Assembly (NCBI GenBank): GCA_013215215.1
Contig: JABSOU010000025.1
Span: forward strand, 7,936-45,680
Direction of reading: 5' to 3'
Length of the DNA: 37,745 nucleotides
Source of the DNA: Cognatishimia sp.
GTDB taxonomy: Bacteria; Pseudomonadota; Alphaproteobacteria; Rhodobacterales; Rhodobacteraceae
The notes beneath the pieces were generated by a model, which did not search any database, was not told where the DNA came from, and saw only the letters and a program-made list of their open reading frames with translations. The position numbers and the translations under genes were made by a program. Each line of letters begins with the position of its first letter. Position 1 is the stretch's first letter. Of this stretch, positions 16,840 through 25,845 are shown one piece after another.

Positions 16840-17871
16840 ATGTTTCGAATTTTGGCACTCTTTTCTCTTCTGATCGCAACCTCGGCCCAGGCGCAGGACG
16901 CGCCCAAGCTGGTCAAACTTTTTGAGGTTGTTGAAAATCAATCCAGCGTCCAGCGCCAGTTCTTTGGCCATGTGGCCGCGAAAGAAACTGTGGATCTTGC
17001 CTTCCAGGTGGGCGGCCAAGTGGTCGACATTCCTATTGTCGAAGGCCAGCCCGTCGCCGAAGGGGCTCCGATTGCAACTTTGGATGTGGAGCCTTTCCAA
17101 CTGGCGCTGGATCAGGCACGTGTGCAAAAAGATCAAGCCGACCGTACGCTGGCCCGCCTGAAACAACTGCAAGGCGGCGCAGTGAGCCGCGTGTCCGTGG
17201 ATGATGCGGAAACACAGGCAAAGCTGGCGGAAATCGCAGTCCGCAACGCAGAGCGGTCCCTGCGCGATGCGCAACTCTCCTCGCCATTCAACGCCATCGT
17301 GGCCTCGCGCTTTGTCGCGAACTTCTCAACCATTGGCGCAGGTACTCCGGTGGCGCGCCTGCACGACCTCTCGGAACTGCGCGTTGAAATCAACGTGCCC
17401 GAGGTTCTGTTCCAGCAGGCCGGCGAGAACCCTGACGTCGAGCTGCTGGCGAAATTTCCGGCCAGCGACGAGATGTTCCCGCTGGAAGTCCGCGAGTTCA
17501 ACGCCGAGACCTCTCAGGTCGGCCAGACCTTCCGCATCACTCTGGGCATGGCCCCGCCTGCCGGTTTGGTTGTCTTGCCGGGCTCTTCTGTGACGGTCTT
17601 TGCAACGCTCAAAGGGCAATCCGCAACGATCTTTATCCCGCAATCTGCGGTCACCACGTCAAATGACGGCTCCACGCAAGTCATGCTGTTTAACGGCGAA
17701 AGCGCAGATGAAGGCTCCGTGTCCGTTGTGCCTGTCGCCATCGCGCCAAGCTCTAACGGTCTCTTCACTGTGACCGAAGGCCTAAGCGCAGGTCAGGAAA
17801 TCGTCGCCAGCGGTGTGAACCTTTTGTCCGACGGGGACCGCGTCAAACGGTTCACCGGTTTTTCGAATTGA
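16840..17871 (+). CDS. RND efflux periplasmic adaptor (membrane fusion protein)
   Basis: This is the periplasmic link between an inner-membrane RND pump and an outer-membrane channel. The protein is 343 residues with a signal peptide (MFRILALFSLLIATSAQAQ). It shows the split lipoyl/barrel-sandwich layout: FGHVAAKETVDLAFQVGGQV near residue 42, a helical hairpin at about 85-140, and ARLHDLSELRVEINVPE near residue 170. There is no lipobox cysteine at the cleavage site, so it is probably soluble in the periplasm. The pump gene starts eight bases after its stop. No outer-membrane factor gene is present in the window, so a TolC-type protein encoded elsewhere is expected. The start codon lacks an obvious ribosome site but gives a good signal peptide. 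Confidence 0.88.
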   Translation: MFRILALFSLLIATSAQAQDAPKLVKLFEVVENQSSVQRQFFGHVAAKETVDLAFQVGGQVVDIPIVEGQPVAEGAPIATLDVEPFQLALDQARVQKDQADRTLARLKQLQGGAVSRVSVDDAETQAKLAEIAVRNAERSLRDAQLSSPFNAIVASRFVANFSTIGAGTPVARLHDLSELRVEINVPEVLFQQAGENPDVELLAKFPASDEMFPLEVREFNAETSQVGQTFRITLGMAPPAGLVVLPGSSVTVFATLKGQSATIFIPQSAVTTSNDGSTQVMLFNGESADEGSVSVVPVAIAPSSNGLFTVTEGLSAGQEIVASGVNLLSDGDRVKRFTGFSN

Positions 17872-17879
17872 GCTGACCC

Positions 17880-20800
17880 ATGAACATCGCGCGTATTTCC
17901 ATTGATCGCCCGATCCTGACGTGGATCATCATTCTGGGCTGTTTCCTTGGCGGGCTCTGGGGGTTTTCGACCCTTGGCCGCCTCGAGGATCCGGCCTTCA
18001 CCATTAAAACCGCTGTTGTCGTCACCCAATATCCTGGGGCCGATGCGATGCAGGTCGCCAAAGAGGTCTCGGAGCCGATTGAGTCCGAGATCCAAAAAAT
18101 GGGCGAGGTCAATCAGGTTCGCTCTATGAACCAGCCCGGTCTCAGCTGGATCACCGTGGACATGAAGGACACGTTTGACGGCGAGGCATTGCCGGAGATC
18201 TGGACCAAATTGCGTAACCGCGTGAACGCGGCGCCTCTGCCGGATGGGGCCATGCGTCCCTTTGTGAACGACGGCTTTGGGGACGTGTTCGGGATTTACT
18301 ATGCGGTTACGGCACCCGGTTATACAGATGCCGAGATCTATGAGCTCTCGACCTTCCTGCGTCGCGAGTTGTTGACCGTGGACGGGGTTGCTGATGTGAA
18401 CCTGTCGGGCGTACCCGATGAGATCATCTATGTGCATCCTGATCCGGTTCTTACTGCAAACCAGAACATCCCTCCTTCGGCCATCCAAGGCGCGCTGTCG
18501 AGTGCCAACTCGGTCCAAGACGGCGGCTCGCTACAGAGCGTGAACGGCCGGACCTTGATCCAAGGTCCAGAGGGCAATGACACCGTTCAGGAAATCGCAG
18601 GCCTTACGGTCGGTATTGGCGGAGAAGTTCTGAACCTCTTTGACTTTGCCTCTGTAGAACGCAAGCGCGATGAAAACCCAAGCCTGATCATCCGCCACAA
18701 TCAGACCGATGCCTTCACCATTGGTGTGGCTGGTCAGGCCAGCGAGAACATCGTTGACGTGGGTCACCGCGTGGACGCGAAGCTCGCAGAACTCGCGCCC
18801 CAGATCCCACTGGGAGTCGAGCTGCAGCCGATTTATCAACAGCATATCGTGGTCGAAGAGGCGTCCAATGACTTCCTCGTAAACCTCGCCATGTCTGTGG
18901 GCATCGTGGTCATCGTTCTGGCGCTCTTTATGGGGCCACGAGCGGCGATTGTTGTTGGCTCGACGCTCCTGTTGACGGTTGTTGGTACGCTCATGTTCAT
19001 GGCGTTCTTCTCGATTGAAATGGAGCGGATTTCGCTGGGTGCCCTGATCATCGCGATGGGGATGCTGGTGGATAACGCCATCGTTGTCGCCGAAGGGATG
19101 CAGATCTCGATGCGACGCGGGCTATCGTCTCGTGATGCAGCGGATGACGCGGCGAATAAGACGCAGATCCCACTGCTTGGCGCAACGGTGATCGGGATCA
19201 TGGCCTTTGCGGGCATTGGTCTGAGCCCCGACGCAACAGGGGAATTCCTGTTCTCGCTCTTTGCCGTGATCGCGATCTCGCTGATGCTCTCTTGGCTTCT
19301 GGCGCTGACCGTCACACCGCTATTGGGTCACTACTTCTTTAAACGCGGTGGCGGCGGCAATGGTGATGCCTATGACGGGCTCATGTTCCGCGCCTATGCG
19401 AGCGTTCTGCGTCTGTCGCTGCGTCTGTGGTGGCTGGTGATCCCGGGGCTTCTAGCCGTGACCGTTGTGTGTTTCGCGCTCTTTGGGCAGATCAAGCAGC
19501 AGTTCTTCCCGGACAGCAATACGCCTCTGTTCTTTGTGCACTACAAGCTCGCTCAGGGTGCTTCAATCCACGAAACCTCACGTGACATTCAGGTGATGGA
19601 AGAGTGGCTTGCGACGCAAGAAGACGTGGTTTCGTCCACGGCCTATGTGGGCCAGGGTGCGGCGCGCTTTATGCTGACGTATCAGGCCGAGGATCCAAAC
19701 CCGAGCTATGGCCACATCATCGTGCGCACCGAGAGCCTCGAAGAAATCGCGCCACTGATCGCGGATCTAGAGGAATTTGCCGCGGCCAACCTGCCGCAAG
19801 GCGAGCTGCGCGCGAAACGTCTGGCCTTTGGTCCGGGCGGCGGCGATCCTATTCAGGTTCGGTTCTCTGGCTCTGATCCGGTCGTCCTGCGCGATCTGGC
19901 CAACCAAGCCATGGCGCGTCTGCAAGAGGCCTCGACCAATATCGTTGCCCCGCGCATCGACTGGCGCGAAATGGAACAGGTCTTGCGTCCGGTCTATGCA
20001 ACCGAACGCGCGCAAGAAGCGGGCATCACGCGTGATGACATCACGGGCGTACTTCAATATGCGACGGTTGGCACAAACTCCGGCGTCTACCGCGAAGGGG
20101 AACGTCAGATTCCAATCGTGCTGCGCTCTGATCCGGCAGCGGGTCTCTCGCTGACCGACCACGTGGTCTATTCGCAAAGCGCGAATGCCAATGTGCCGTT
20201 TGAGCAGGTCACCGATGGTCTGATCTTTGAAAGCCAAAACACGCTTCTGATGCGCCGCGACCGCGTGCTGACGATCACCGTCGGTGCGGATGTGACCAAA
20301 GGCATCACGGCGGCACAGGTGCAAACCGAAGTGCAGGCCGCAATCGATGAGATGCCATTGCCATCGGGTTACAAGATGGAATGGGGTGGCGAGTACGAAA
20401 GCTCTCGCGATGCGCAAGCGAGCCTTGCGGGGCAGTTGCCGCTGAGCCTGATCATCATGGTTCTGATCTCTGTCCTCTTGTTCAACGCGCTACGTCAGCC
20501 GCTGATCATCTGGCTCTTGGTGCCGATGTCGGTGAATGGTGTGAGCCTCGCCCTTCTGGGCAGCGGTTTGCCGTTTACCTTTACGGCTCTACTGGGTCTG
20601 CTGTCGCTCTCGGGCATGCTGATCAAGAACGGCATCGTTCTGGTTGAAGAGATCGACATCACACGTCGCGCGATGCCGGATCAGTCACTGATGGACTCGA
20701 TTGTCTCGGCCTCCACCTCGCGTCTGCGTCCGGTGATCCTGGCTGCCGCGACGACGATCCTTGGGATGACCCCGCTGATTTGGGACGCGTTCTTCCAGTC

Positions 20801-20915
20801 GATGGCGGTGACCATCATGGGCGGTCTGGCCTTTGCCTCGATCCTCACGCTGATCGCAGCACCGGTGTTCTACTGGACCTTCTTTGGGCGCGACCGGAAA
20901 CGTAAGGCGGCCTAA
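17880..20915 (+). CDS. RND efflux pump, inner-membrane permease
   Basis: This 1011-residue proton-driven exporter has two repeats of a first transmembrane helix, a large periplasmic domain and five more helices. The N-terminus (MNIARISIDRPILTWIIIL) and the proton-relay helix GMLVDNAIVVAEGM with Asp398 are typical. The sequence has the single aspartate (DN) rather than the DD pair of AcrB, as in many marine HAE-type pumps. The C-terminal repeat contains LIKNGIVLVEEID. The sequence is intact and co-transcribed with the adaptor. Substrates cannot be read from sequence. A strong terminator follows. Confidence 0.92.
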   Translation: MNIARISIDRPILTWIIILGCFLGGLWGFSTLGRLEDPAFTIKTAVVVTQYPGADAMQVAKEVSEPIESEIQKMGEVNQVRSMNQPGLSWITVDMKDTFDGEALPEIWTKLRNRVNAAPLPDGAMRPFVNDGFGDVFGIYYAVTAPGYTDAEIYELSTFLRRELLTVDGVADVNLSGVPDEIIYVHPDPVLTANQNIPPSAIQGALSSANSVQDGGSLQSVNGRTLIQGPEGNDTVQEIAGLTVGIGGEVLNLFDFASVERKRDENPSLIIRHNQTDAFTIGVAGQASENIVDVGHRVDAKLAELAPQIPLGVELQPIYQQHIVVEEASNDFLVNLAMSVGIVVIVLALFMGPRAAIVVGSTLLLTVVGTLMFMAFFSIEMERISLGALIIAMGMLVDNAIVVAEGMQISMRRGLSSRDAADDAANKTQIPLLGATVIGIMAFAGIGLSPDATGEFLFSLFAVIAISLMLSWLLALTVTPLLGHYFFKRGGGGNGDAYDGLMFRAYASVLRLSLRLWWLVIPGLLAVTVVCFALFGQIKQQFFPDSNTPLFFVHYKLAQGASIHETSRDIQVMEEWLATQEDVVSSTAYVGQGAARFMLTYQAEDPNPSYGHIIVRTESLEEIAPLIADLEEFAAANLPQGELRAKRLAFGPGGGDPIQVRFSGSDPVVLRDLANQAMARLQEASTNIVAPRIDWREMEQVLRPVYATERAQEAGITRDDITGVLQYATVGTNSGVYREGERQIPIVLRSDPAAGLSLTDHVVYSQSANANVPFEQVTDGLIFESQNTLLMRRDRVLTITVGADVTKGITAAQVQTEVQAAIDEMPLPSGYKMEWGGEYESSRDAQASLAGQLPLSLIIMVLISVLLFNALRQPLIIWLLVPMSVNGVSLALLGSGLPFTFTALLGLLSLSGMLIKNGIVLVEEIDITRRAMPDQSLMDSIVSASTSRLRPVILAAATTILGMTPLIWDAFFQSMAVTIMGGLAFASILTLIAAPVFYWTFFGRDRKRKAA

Positions 20916-20934
20916 ACTCTGACCCTAATGCTTT

Positions 20935-20966
20935 AAACGCGCGGCATCTCTGTCGCGCGTTTTTTT
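20935..20966 (+). terminator. Rho-independent terminator of the RND operon
   Basis: AAACGCGCG (20935-20943) and CGCGCGTTT (20954-20962) form a 9-bp stem with a 10-base loop, followed by a run of T to 20966. It ends the RND transcript. The stop codon of the convergent BASS gene (20965-20967) overlaps its T-run. Confidence 0.9.
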
Positions 20967-21885
20967 ATGCAGGTACGAGATCCCGGCGTGCGAACAATGT
21001 CGCAATGGCGATACCAGACAACAGGTGCCAGATGCCCCAGAAGGCGGCGACGACGGCCATACCCCCCAACCCGCTAAAGAATCCAAAGATCAGGATCAGT
21101 CCGAGGCCCGAGTTCTGAATACCTGTCTCGATCGTGATGGCTCGGCGGTCAAAGGCAGACAGACCTGCGATCGTCGCAAACCCATAACCGCCTGCCAGCG
21201 CCAAAGCGTTGTGCAGCAGCACCAGCCCCGCAACGACCCCGGCATATTGCAGGAACAGGCTCCAATTGGCGCCCAAAGCGATCACAATAAAGGCCATGAA
21301 GATCCCCATGGACAGATACTGCATCGGCACGCGGATGCGCGCGGTGATATCAGGTCGCCGCGCGTTCAGAAGCACGCCCAGACAGAGCGGCAAAACCAGC
21401 ATCAACCCCACGGTGATGGCGACAGAGACAGGATCAATCGACGTCGCCCTCAGGATCTCGCGCGTGGGGCCATAGAGGCTACCCCAAAAGGCGATATTGA
21501 AGGGCGTCAGAATAATCGCCCCCACGGTCGCAAAAGCCGTCATCGACACCGAAAGCGCCACATTGCCCTTGGCCCGATGCGTCATGAAGTTGCTGACATT
21601 GCCCCCAGGACAGGCCGCAACCAACATAAGGCCCAGCGCGATCGAGGGTTGTGGTTCCACCGCTAAGATCATGCAAAACGTCAGCGCCGGCAGCAGCAGA
21701 AACTGAGACACCAATCCCGTGATCAAAGGCTTGGGTGCCGTGAACAGCCGCTTGAAGTCTGAGACCGTCAAATCGATGGCAATCGAAAACATCACCACCG
21801 CCAATATCGCATTCAGGATCTGCAAACCCAAAGGCGAAAAGTTCAGCACCACATCATCGATGCCCGCCACCATTGCTATTGTCAT
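20965..21885 (-). CDS. Bile acid:sodium symporter family (BASS) transporter
   Basis: This inner-membrane sodium-coupled carrier has about nine to ten helices. The BASS signatures are visible: the sodium-site stretch ACPGGNVSNFMTHRAKGN near residue 95, and ETGIQNSGLGL near residue 255. BASS proteins in bacteria carry bile acids, pantoate, pyruvate or other organic anions, so the substrate is open. I set the start at ATG 21885 (MTIAMVAG), with GGAGG ten bases upstream, giving 306 residues. A TTG at 21918 in the same frame would add eleven residues and lacks a site. It is a single gene, convergent with the RND operon. Confidence 0.85.
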   Translation of the reverse strand: MTIAMVAGIDDVVLNFSPLGLQILNAILAVVMFSIAIDLTVSDFKRLFTAPKPLITGLVSQFLLLPALTFCMILAVEPQPSIALGLMLVAACPGGNVSNFMTHRAKGNVALSVSMTAFATVGAIILTPFNIAFWGSLYGPTREILRATSIDPVSVAITVGLMLVLPLCLGVLLNARRPDITARIRVPMQYLSMGIFMAFIVIALGANWSLFLQYAGVVAGLVLLHNALALAGGYGFATIAGLSAFDRRAITIETGIQNSGLGLILIFGFFSGLGGMAVVAAFWGIWHLLSGIAIATLFARRDLVPA

Positions 21886-21967
21886 ACTCCCCAATCCTCC
21901 CCAGAACTGCGCACTCAATACCCCGTCTGGACAAGCTGGCGTGTCGACCGACGTCTGTCAAACCCTA

Positions 21968-21981
21968 CCCTTGCGCAAGGG
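21968..21981. promoter_or_regulatory. Perfect 14-bp palindrome upstream of the acyltransferase gene
   Basis: CCCTTGCGCAAGGG reads the same on both strands and lies in the 171-base divergent gap between the BASS and acyltransferase genes, so it could be a binding site for a dimeric regulator. A related arrangement of the same half-site (GCGCAAG-C-CTTGCGC) lies at 22974-22988, after the acyltransferase gene. No regulator can be assigned. Confidence 0.35.
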
Positions 21982-22056
21982 AACCTATGGAAAACCGCTA
22001 TGGGATTACGCAAGTTCCGTGCTAGCTAAACTGTCAGACAATAAGAGACGACCTAA

Positions 22057-22941
22057 GTGACCACGCGCGATACAGACCATCCAATGGACGAATTGCTCCG
22101 CGCGCGCCTTCGCATCCCAGAAGGTGCTGATCTGCCTTTGGCCCTGTTGCGCGGGCTGATGTATTCCGTGGATTGGGTCCTGCGCGGCACAACAGGTCAG
22201 GCGTTTTTTGCCCTGCGCGAAGCTGAAGAGGTCCTGCGGGATCTGAAGGGCAAAACCGGCGGCGACCTTGTGCGCGCCATGCTCGCGCGCAATGGTGGGA
22301 CGACCCTCAACGCACATGGGCTGGCGAATATTCCAACCGAGGGCCCGGTGATCATCGGTTCAACCCACCCGATCGGCACTTTTGATTTTCTAGCCCATGC
22401 TGGCGCGCTAAAAGACCATCGGCCAGACCTAAAGGTGGTCGCCAATCGCGAGGCGGAACGGTTTCTTGGCAAGGACGGCATTATCCCGGTCGACTTTGAT
22501 CGCAGCGACAAAGTCCTGACCGCGCGGCAGACCCGCAACGGTATGGTCGACCACCTTAGCGCTGGCGGCGCGATGTTGATTTTTGGATCCGGTAAAGTGC
22601 CAGACATGAAAGACGGGCTGCTGAAAGAACCCCCCTGGCGGCCTGGGATCACACGCATTTCTAAAGAATGCGACGTGCCTATCATTCCGGCCTCGCCTGA
22701 CATGCGAAACTCGATCCACTACTACCGCACCCGCAAAATCGCCCGCATTCTGAGCTTCAACAACGCCTATATCGGTCGAGAGTTTGCATCCTTGAGGTAT
22801 TCCTCCGAATTGCTCTCCAAACTCGGCGGCACATACGATCTGTTTTACGGGCCTGCCGTAGCCGCAGGCACGCCTCCTGCTGAGTTGCAGTCTATCGCAG
22901 AGGACATCGTGCCGGGTCTCTATAAGCCCGTGACTGGCTAA
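22057..22941 (+). CDS. Lysophospholipid acyltransferase-like protein (PlsC-related)
   Basis: The 294-residue protein shows the catalytic block STHPIGTFDF near residue 107 (histidine, five residues, aspartate, as in the HPFGGLD-type hemolysin-like acyltransferases). This is followed by GKDGIIPVDFDR near 141 and a substrate block LIFGSGKVPDMKDG near 177. Such enzymes move an acyl chain from acyl-ACP or acyl-CoA to a lysophospholipid or ornithine-lipid precursor at the inner membrane. The start is a GTG at 22057. The next ATG (22084) has no better ribosome site and would remove nine residues. It is divergent from the BASS gene. The exact acceptor lipid is unknown. Confidence 0.72.
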   Translation: MTTRDTDHPMDELLRARLRIPEGADLPLALLRGLMYSVDWVLRGTTGQAFFALREAEEVLRDLKGKTGGDLVRAMLARNGGTTLNAHGLANIPTEGPVIIGSTHPIGTFDFLAHAGALKDHRPDLKVVANREAERFLGKDGIIPVDFDRSDKVLTARQTRNGMVDHLSAGGAMLIFGSGKVPDMKDGLLKEPPWRPGITRISKECDVPIIPASPDMRNSIHYYRTRKIARILSFNNAYIGREFASLRYSSELLSKLGGTYDLFYGPAVAAGTPPAELQSIAEDIVPGLYKPVTG

Positions 22942-23027
22942 GCGCGCAGAAGCAACCCTACCTGCCTCTATGCGCGCAAGCCTTGCGCACCTATAGTCCC
23001 CAAAATCGTTCACGAGCAGGAGTCTGC

Positions 23028-23393
23028 ATGATTGCCCGACTAAAACACCTATGGGCCACACGAAGAGTGCCGTTTCTGATCTTCTTTGGTTCACTAGCCG
23101 TTGCTCTTTGGTTTGCCGGAAATTTTGTGGCCGAGGTGATTTACTGGAACGACCCTCGGCACAGAAATCAGGCGCTCGAGCCATGGATGACCCCGCGCTA
23201 TGTCCAGCATTCCTATGCGCTCAAGCCAAAAACCGTAGCAGACATTCTGGGCATTGATCACCCCTTCCCGGCACGCATGCGCATGTCCGACATCGTTGAG
23301 GCCTCAGGCCGCTCCTATGACGAACTCACCGAAGCCCTGCGCGCAGAGGCCACTATCGAGAAAGCCGCACGAAAGGCGCGTGGGGATGAGTGA
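23028..23393 (+). CDS. Small single-span membrane protein of unknown function
   Basis: The 121-residue protein has a basic N-terminus, one hydrophobic helix at about residues 15-37 (VPFLIFFGSLAVALWF), and a soluble C-terminal part ending in a charged helix. I do not recognise a family. The C-terminal segment (HPFPARMRMSDIVEASG) looks like a folded periplasmic or cytoplasmic unit. The start at 23028 has AGGAG five bases upstream. The gene overlaps the DedA gene by eight bases, so the two are very probably translated together and may act at the same membrane. Confidence 0.75.
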   Translation: MIARLKHLWATRRVPFLIFFGSLAVALWFAGNFVAEVIYWNDPRHRNQALEPWMTPRYVQHSYALKPKTVADILGIDHPFPARMRMSDIVEASGRSYDELTEALRAEATIEKAARKARGDE

Positions 23394-24021
23394 TACGCTG
23401 ATCGGGCTTTTGCCGCTCTATGGGGCCTATATCATCGCGCTGATAGTGGGTCTAAGCGCCATGGCGATCACCCTGCCCGCCTCGGTTTTGGTCGCAACCG
23501 CGGGCGGGTTGGCCGCGGCAGGTGACTTTGCGCTGTGGCAGGTCGGGCTGGGTGCCTTCGTCGGCTTCTGCATCGGCGATCAATGCGCGTTCTTTCTTGC
23601 CCGCTCAAAAGGTCCTTGGATCATGGGCAAACTCAAAGCAAGCGCCACGCGCGCGAAACTCATAGACCGAGCCGAAGGGTTTTTGACGCGCAATGGCATC
23701 GCAGCCGTGCTTTTGTCGCGCACCGTGCTCAGCCCGCTGGGGCCCTATATCACCTACATCAGCGGCGCGATCGGTCTAAGCTGGGCTAAATTCACCGGAG
23801 CCGCGATGATAGGCGCTGCGATCTGGTCCAGCGCCTATGCCTATCTTGGCTATATTTTCGCGGGCAACATAAGCCAGATTTCATCCGCTCTGGGCAATGT
23901 TCTGGGGTTTATCGCTGCCGGAGGGATCCTAGTGGCCAGCGGCTATTGGCTGTTCCGTCACCCGGGTTCTCACCGCGAGGCGCACTCAAAACCTGATCCT
24001 CAAGAGAGCTTAAGCGACTGA
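23386..24021 (+). CDS. DedA/SNARE-associated family membrane protein
   Basis: This 211-residue integral membrane protein belongs to the DedA (VTT) family, whose members include flippases for undecaprenyl phosphate and phospholipids. It shows the family segments GAFVGFCIGDQCAFFLAR near residue 57 and the re-entrant motif around LLSRTVLSPLGPYITYISG near residue 107. I chose ATG 23386, inside the end of the preceding gene, because it gives the normal DedA length. A longer frame from 23254 would only read through the neighbour's coding region. It is convergent with, and overlaps by 12 bases, the LuxR-type regulator gene. Confidence 0.82.
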   Translation: MSDTLIGLLPLYGAYIIALIVGLSAMAITLPASVLVATAGGLAAAGDFALWQVGLGAFVGFCIGDQCAFFLARSKGPWIMGKLKASATRAKLIDRAEGFLTRNGIAAVLLSRTVLSPLGPYITYISGAIGLSWAKFTGAAMIGAAIWSSAYAYLGYIFAGNISQISSALGNVLGFIAAGGILVASGYWLFRHPGSHREAHSKPDPQESLSD

Positions 24022-24552
24022 CGCCCCCTCGCTAAGCTCTTCCAGAAAGGCACTCAGCAGTTGCGCTTTGCCAGCATAGCCCGACTTTCGATAGATCGCA
24101 TTCGTCTGCGCTTTGATCGTGCCTTGCTTTGAGTCTCGAATTTCCGCGATCTCGGCGATGCTGCAACCTTTTAGGATCAGCTTCGTCACCTCGCGTTCCG
24201 CCTCCGAGAACTGCCACTCTTCGAAATGCGCATCCAGCATTTCCCCAAAGGCGCTCGAGGCATTATTGATTTTATACTCCAAGGTCTGCTGATATTTGCG
24301 CATCCGGTAGGTATCAATCGCCACAACAATGGTCGAAACGATGAGCGCCAGAAGGATAACAAACTCGATCAATTCAAACAGGAAGGTGTCATCGGCGTCT
24401 TCCATGCCGAGCAAACCCAATGCCTCTTCCACAAGCATCATCATGCCAAAGGCAAAAGCAGACCCAATGGCGTAGATCAATCGTTTAGAGTTAGGCATTT
24501 CCATTTCCCATCGTAAGTCCAAGTAACCGTGCTTGCAGAAACTGTTAGTCAT
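24010..24552 (-). CDS. Membrane-anchored LuxR-type helix-turn-helix regulator
   Basis: Up to 180 residues: two hydrophobic helices near residues 25-48 and 58-82, a short linker, then a LuxR/GerE-type DNA-binding domain (SEAEREVTKLILKGCSIAEIAEIRDSKQGTIKAQ) at about residues 113-170. There is no receiver or autoinducer domain, so the membrane part is probably the sensor or anchor. The recognition helix spans roughly GTIKAQTNAIYRKSG. The true start may be the ATG at 24501 (MPNSKRL), which has GGGA seven bases upstream. The 24552 start lacks a clear site. It is convergent with the DedA gene and overlaps its 3' end. Confidence 0.75.
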   Translation of the reverse strand: MTNSFCKHGYLDLRWEMEMPNSKRLIYAIGSAFAFGMMMLVEEALGLLGMEDADDTFLFELIEFVILLALIVSTIVVAIDTYRMRKYQQTLEYKINNASSAFGEMLDAHFEEWQFSEAEREVTKLILKGCSIAEIAEIRDSKQGTIKAQTNAIYRKSGYAGKAQLLSAFLEELSEGASVA

Positions 24553-24627
24553 ACGCCGCGCCTGCGACTTAGCAACAAAAGTTGTCTAAAGATATGGCAC
24601 ACCTACTAAAAGTAGAGAACCGCCCGT

Positions 24628-24783
24628 TTAGACCTTAGGTTTATGCGCCATACAGAATTTATTTGCCGCCTTCGTGAACGCCGAGTGCACCAAAGCCAAA
24701 TTATGTACGCGCTCGGAGCCACAATACGATTTCTTGGATGCCTTAGGCTCTGATTTCCGGTAAAACCGAGCAGACACGCGCAT
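24628..24783 (-). CDS. Doubtful short basic ORF upstream of galE
   Basis: A 51-codon ATG frame encodes a very lysine/arginine-rich product (FYRKSEPKASKKS and AAKAANKF-like stretches) with no recognised family and no good ribosome site. It occupies most of the 282-base gap between the LuxR-type gene and galE, on the minus strand. It could be a small gene or chance. Confidence 0.15.
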   Translation of the reverse strand: MRVSARFYRKSEPKASKKSYCGSERVHNLALVHSAFTKAANKFCMAHKPKV

Positions 24784-24834
24784 AAGCGACCGACATACCA
24801 AAAGTCGCACAAAATGATTGAGGACGAGCACGGG

Positions 24835-25830
24835 ATGCAAAACGGTAAGAATATTCTCGTCATTGGGGGTGCGGGCTTTATTGGGTCCCACACGACGCTT
24901 GCCCTGAAAGAGGCCGGATTTAATGTCGTCATCTATGACAATTTTTCCACCGGTCATCGCGATGCTTGCTTCGGCCATGAGGTGGTTACCGGCGAGCTCG
25001 CTGATCAAGCCAAACTCACGCAGGTTCTGAAAACGCATGACATCGACTGCGTAGTGCATTTCGCGGCCCTGATCGAGGCGGGCCAGTCGGTCATCGATCC
25101 CTTCGCGTTTTACGAAAACAACGTGGCTGCAACGCTGTTTCTGTTGCAGGCTATGCGCACGGCCGATGTGGCCAAGATCGTCTTTTCCTCAACAGCGGCG
25201 GTCTATGGAAATCAGGATATGGACCTTCTGTCCGAGGGTCTGCCCAACGAGCCTGTAAACCCCTATGGGCACAGCAAACTTATGGTTGAAACCATGCTAC
25301 AGACCGCTGCAGCGCCCTATGGGCTGACATCAATCGCCCTGCGGTATTTCAATGCCTCCGGTGCCGACCCAGAGGGACGGACCGGCGAGCGCCACGACCC
25401 GGAAACCCATTTGATCCCTCTGTTGATCCAAGCAGCCCTCGGTCAGCGCGATCATTTCAAGATTTTTGGCACCGACTACGACACGCCGGATGGCACCTGC
25501 ATTCGCGACTACATCCACGTCAGCGATCTGGCGCAGGGTCACGTGGCCGCAGTCAATCGCGCGCTTGGCCAGAGTCAGCCCGGTTTTGAGGGTATGAATC
25601 TGGGTACCGGCACGGGCCACAGTGTTCGCGAAGTTGTGGACACGGTCAAACGGGTTTCTGGCAGCGATTTTCGCGTCGAACTCTGTCCACGCCGCGCCGG
25701 TGATCCTGCCAAATTGGTCGCCGACGCGTGCCGCGCCAAAGAGTTGCTCGACTGGGAGGCGACGCGCAGCGACCTTGAAACCATTGTCAAAGACGCGTGG
25801 CGGTTCTTTAGTGGTCGAAGCGCTGGTTGA
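24835..25830 (+). CDS. galE: UDP-glucose 4-epimerase
   Basis: This cytoplasmic short-chain dehydrogenase-type enzyme interconverts UDP-glucose and UDP-galactose using tightly bound NAD+. The NAD loop GGAGFIG is at residues 11-17. The catalytic triad is Ser118-120 in FSSTAAVYG with Tyr144 and Lys148 in YGHSK. RYFNASGADP and the C-terminal CPRRAGDPAKLVAD substrate segment are intact. I set the start at 24835, with GAGGA upstream; an ATG at 24814 adds seven residues with no site. The protein is 331 residues, the usual size. It is convergent with the LacI-type gene after 15 bases. Galactose units for surface polysaccharide are the likely use. Confidence 0.93.
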   Translation: MQNGKNILVIGGAGFIGSHTTLALKEAGFNVVIYDNFSTGHRDACFGHEVVTGELADQAKLTQVLKTHDIDCVVHFAALIEAGQSVIDPFAFYENNVAATLFLLQAMRTADVAKIVFSSTAAVYGNQDMDLLSEGLPNEPVNPYGHSKLMVETMLQTAAAPYGLTSIALRYFNASGADPEGRTGERHDPETHLIPLLIQAALGQRDHFKIFGTDYDTPDGTCIRDYIHVSDLAQGHVAAVNRALGQSQPGFEGMNLGTGTGHSVREVVDTVKRVSGSDFRVELCPRRAGDPAKLVADACRAKELLDWEATRSDLETIVKDAWRFFSGRSAG

Positions 25831-25845
25831 GCCCAATATCCATGC

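Noticed and set aside
23254..23385. N-terminal extension of the DedA frame
   Set aside because: It overlaps the preceding membrane-protein gene, and the extra residues do not resemble DedA; the ATG at 23386 gives the normal length.
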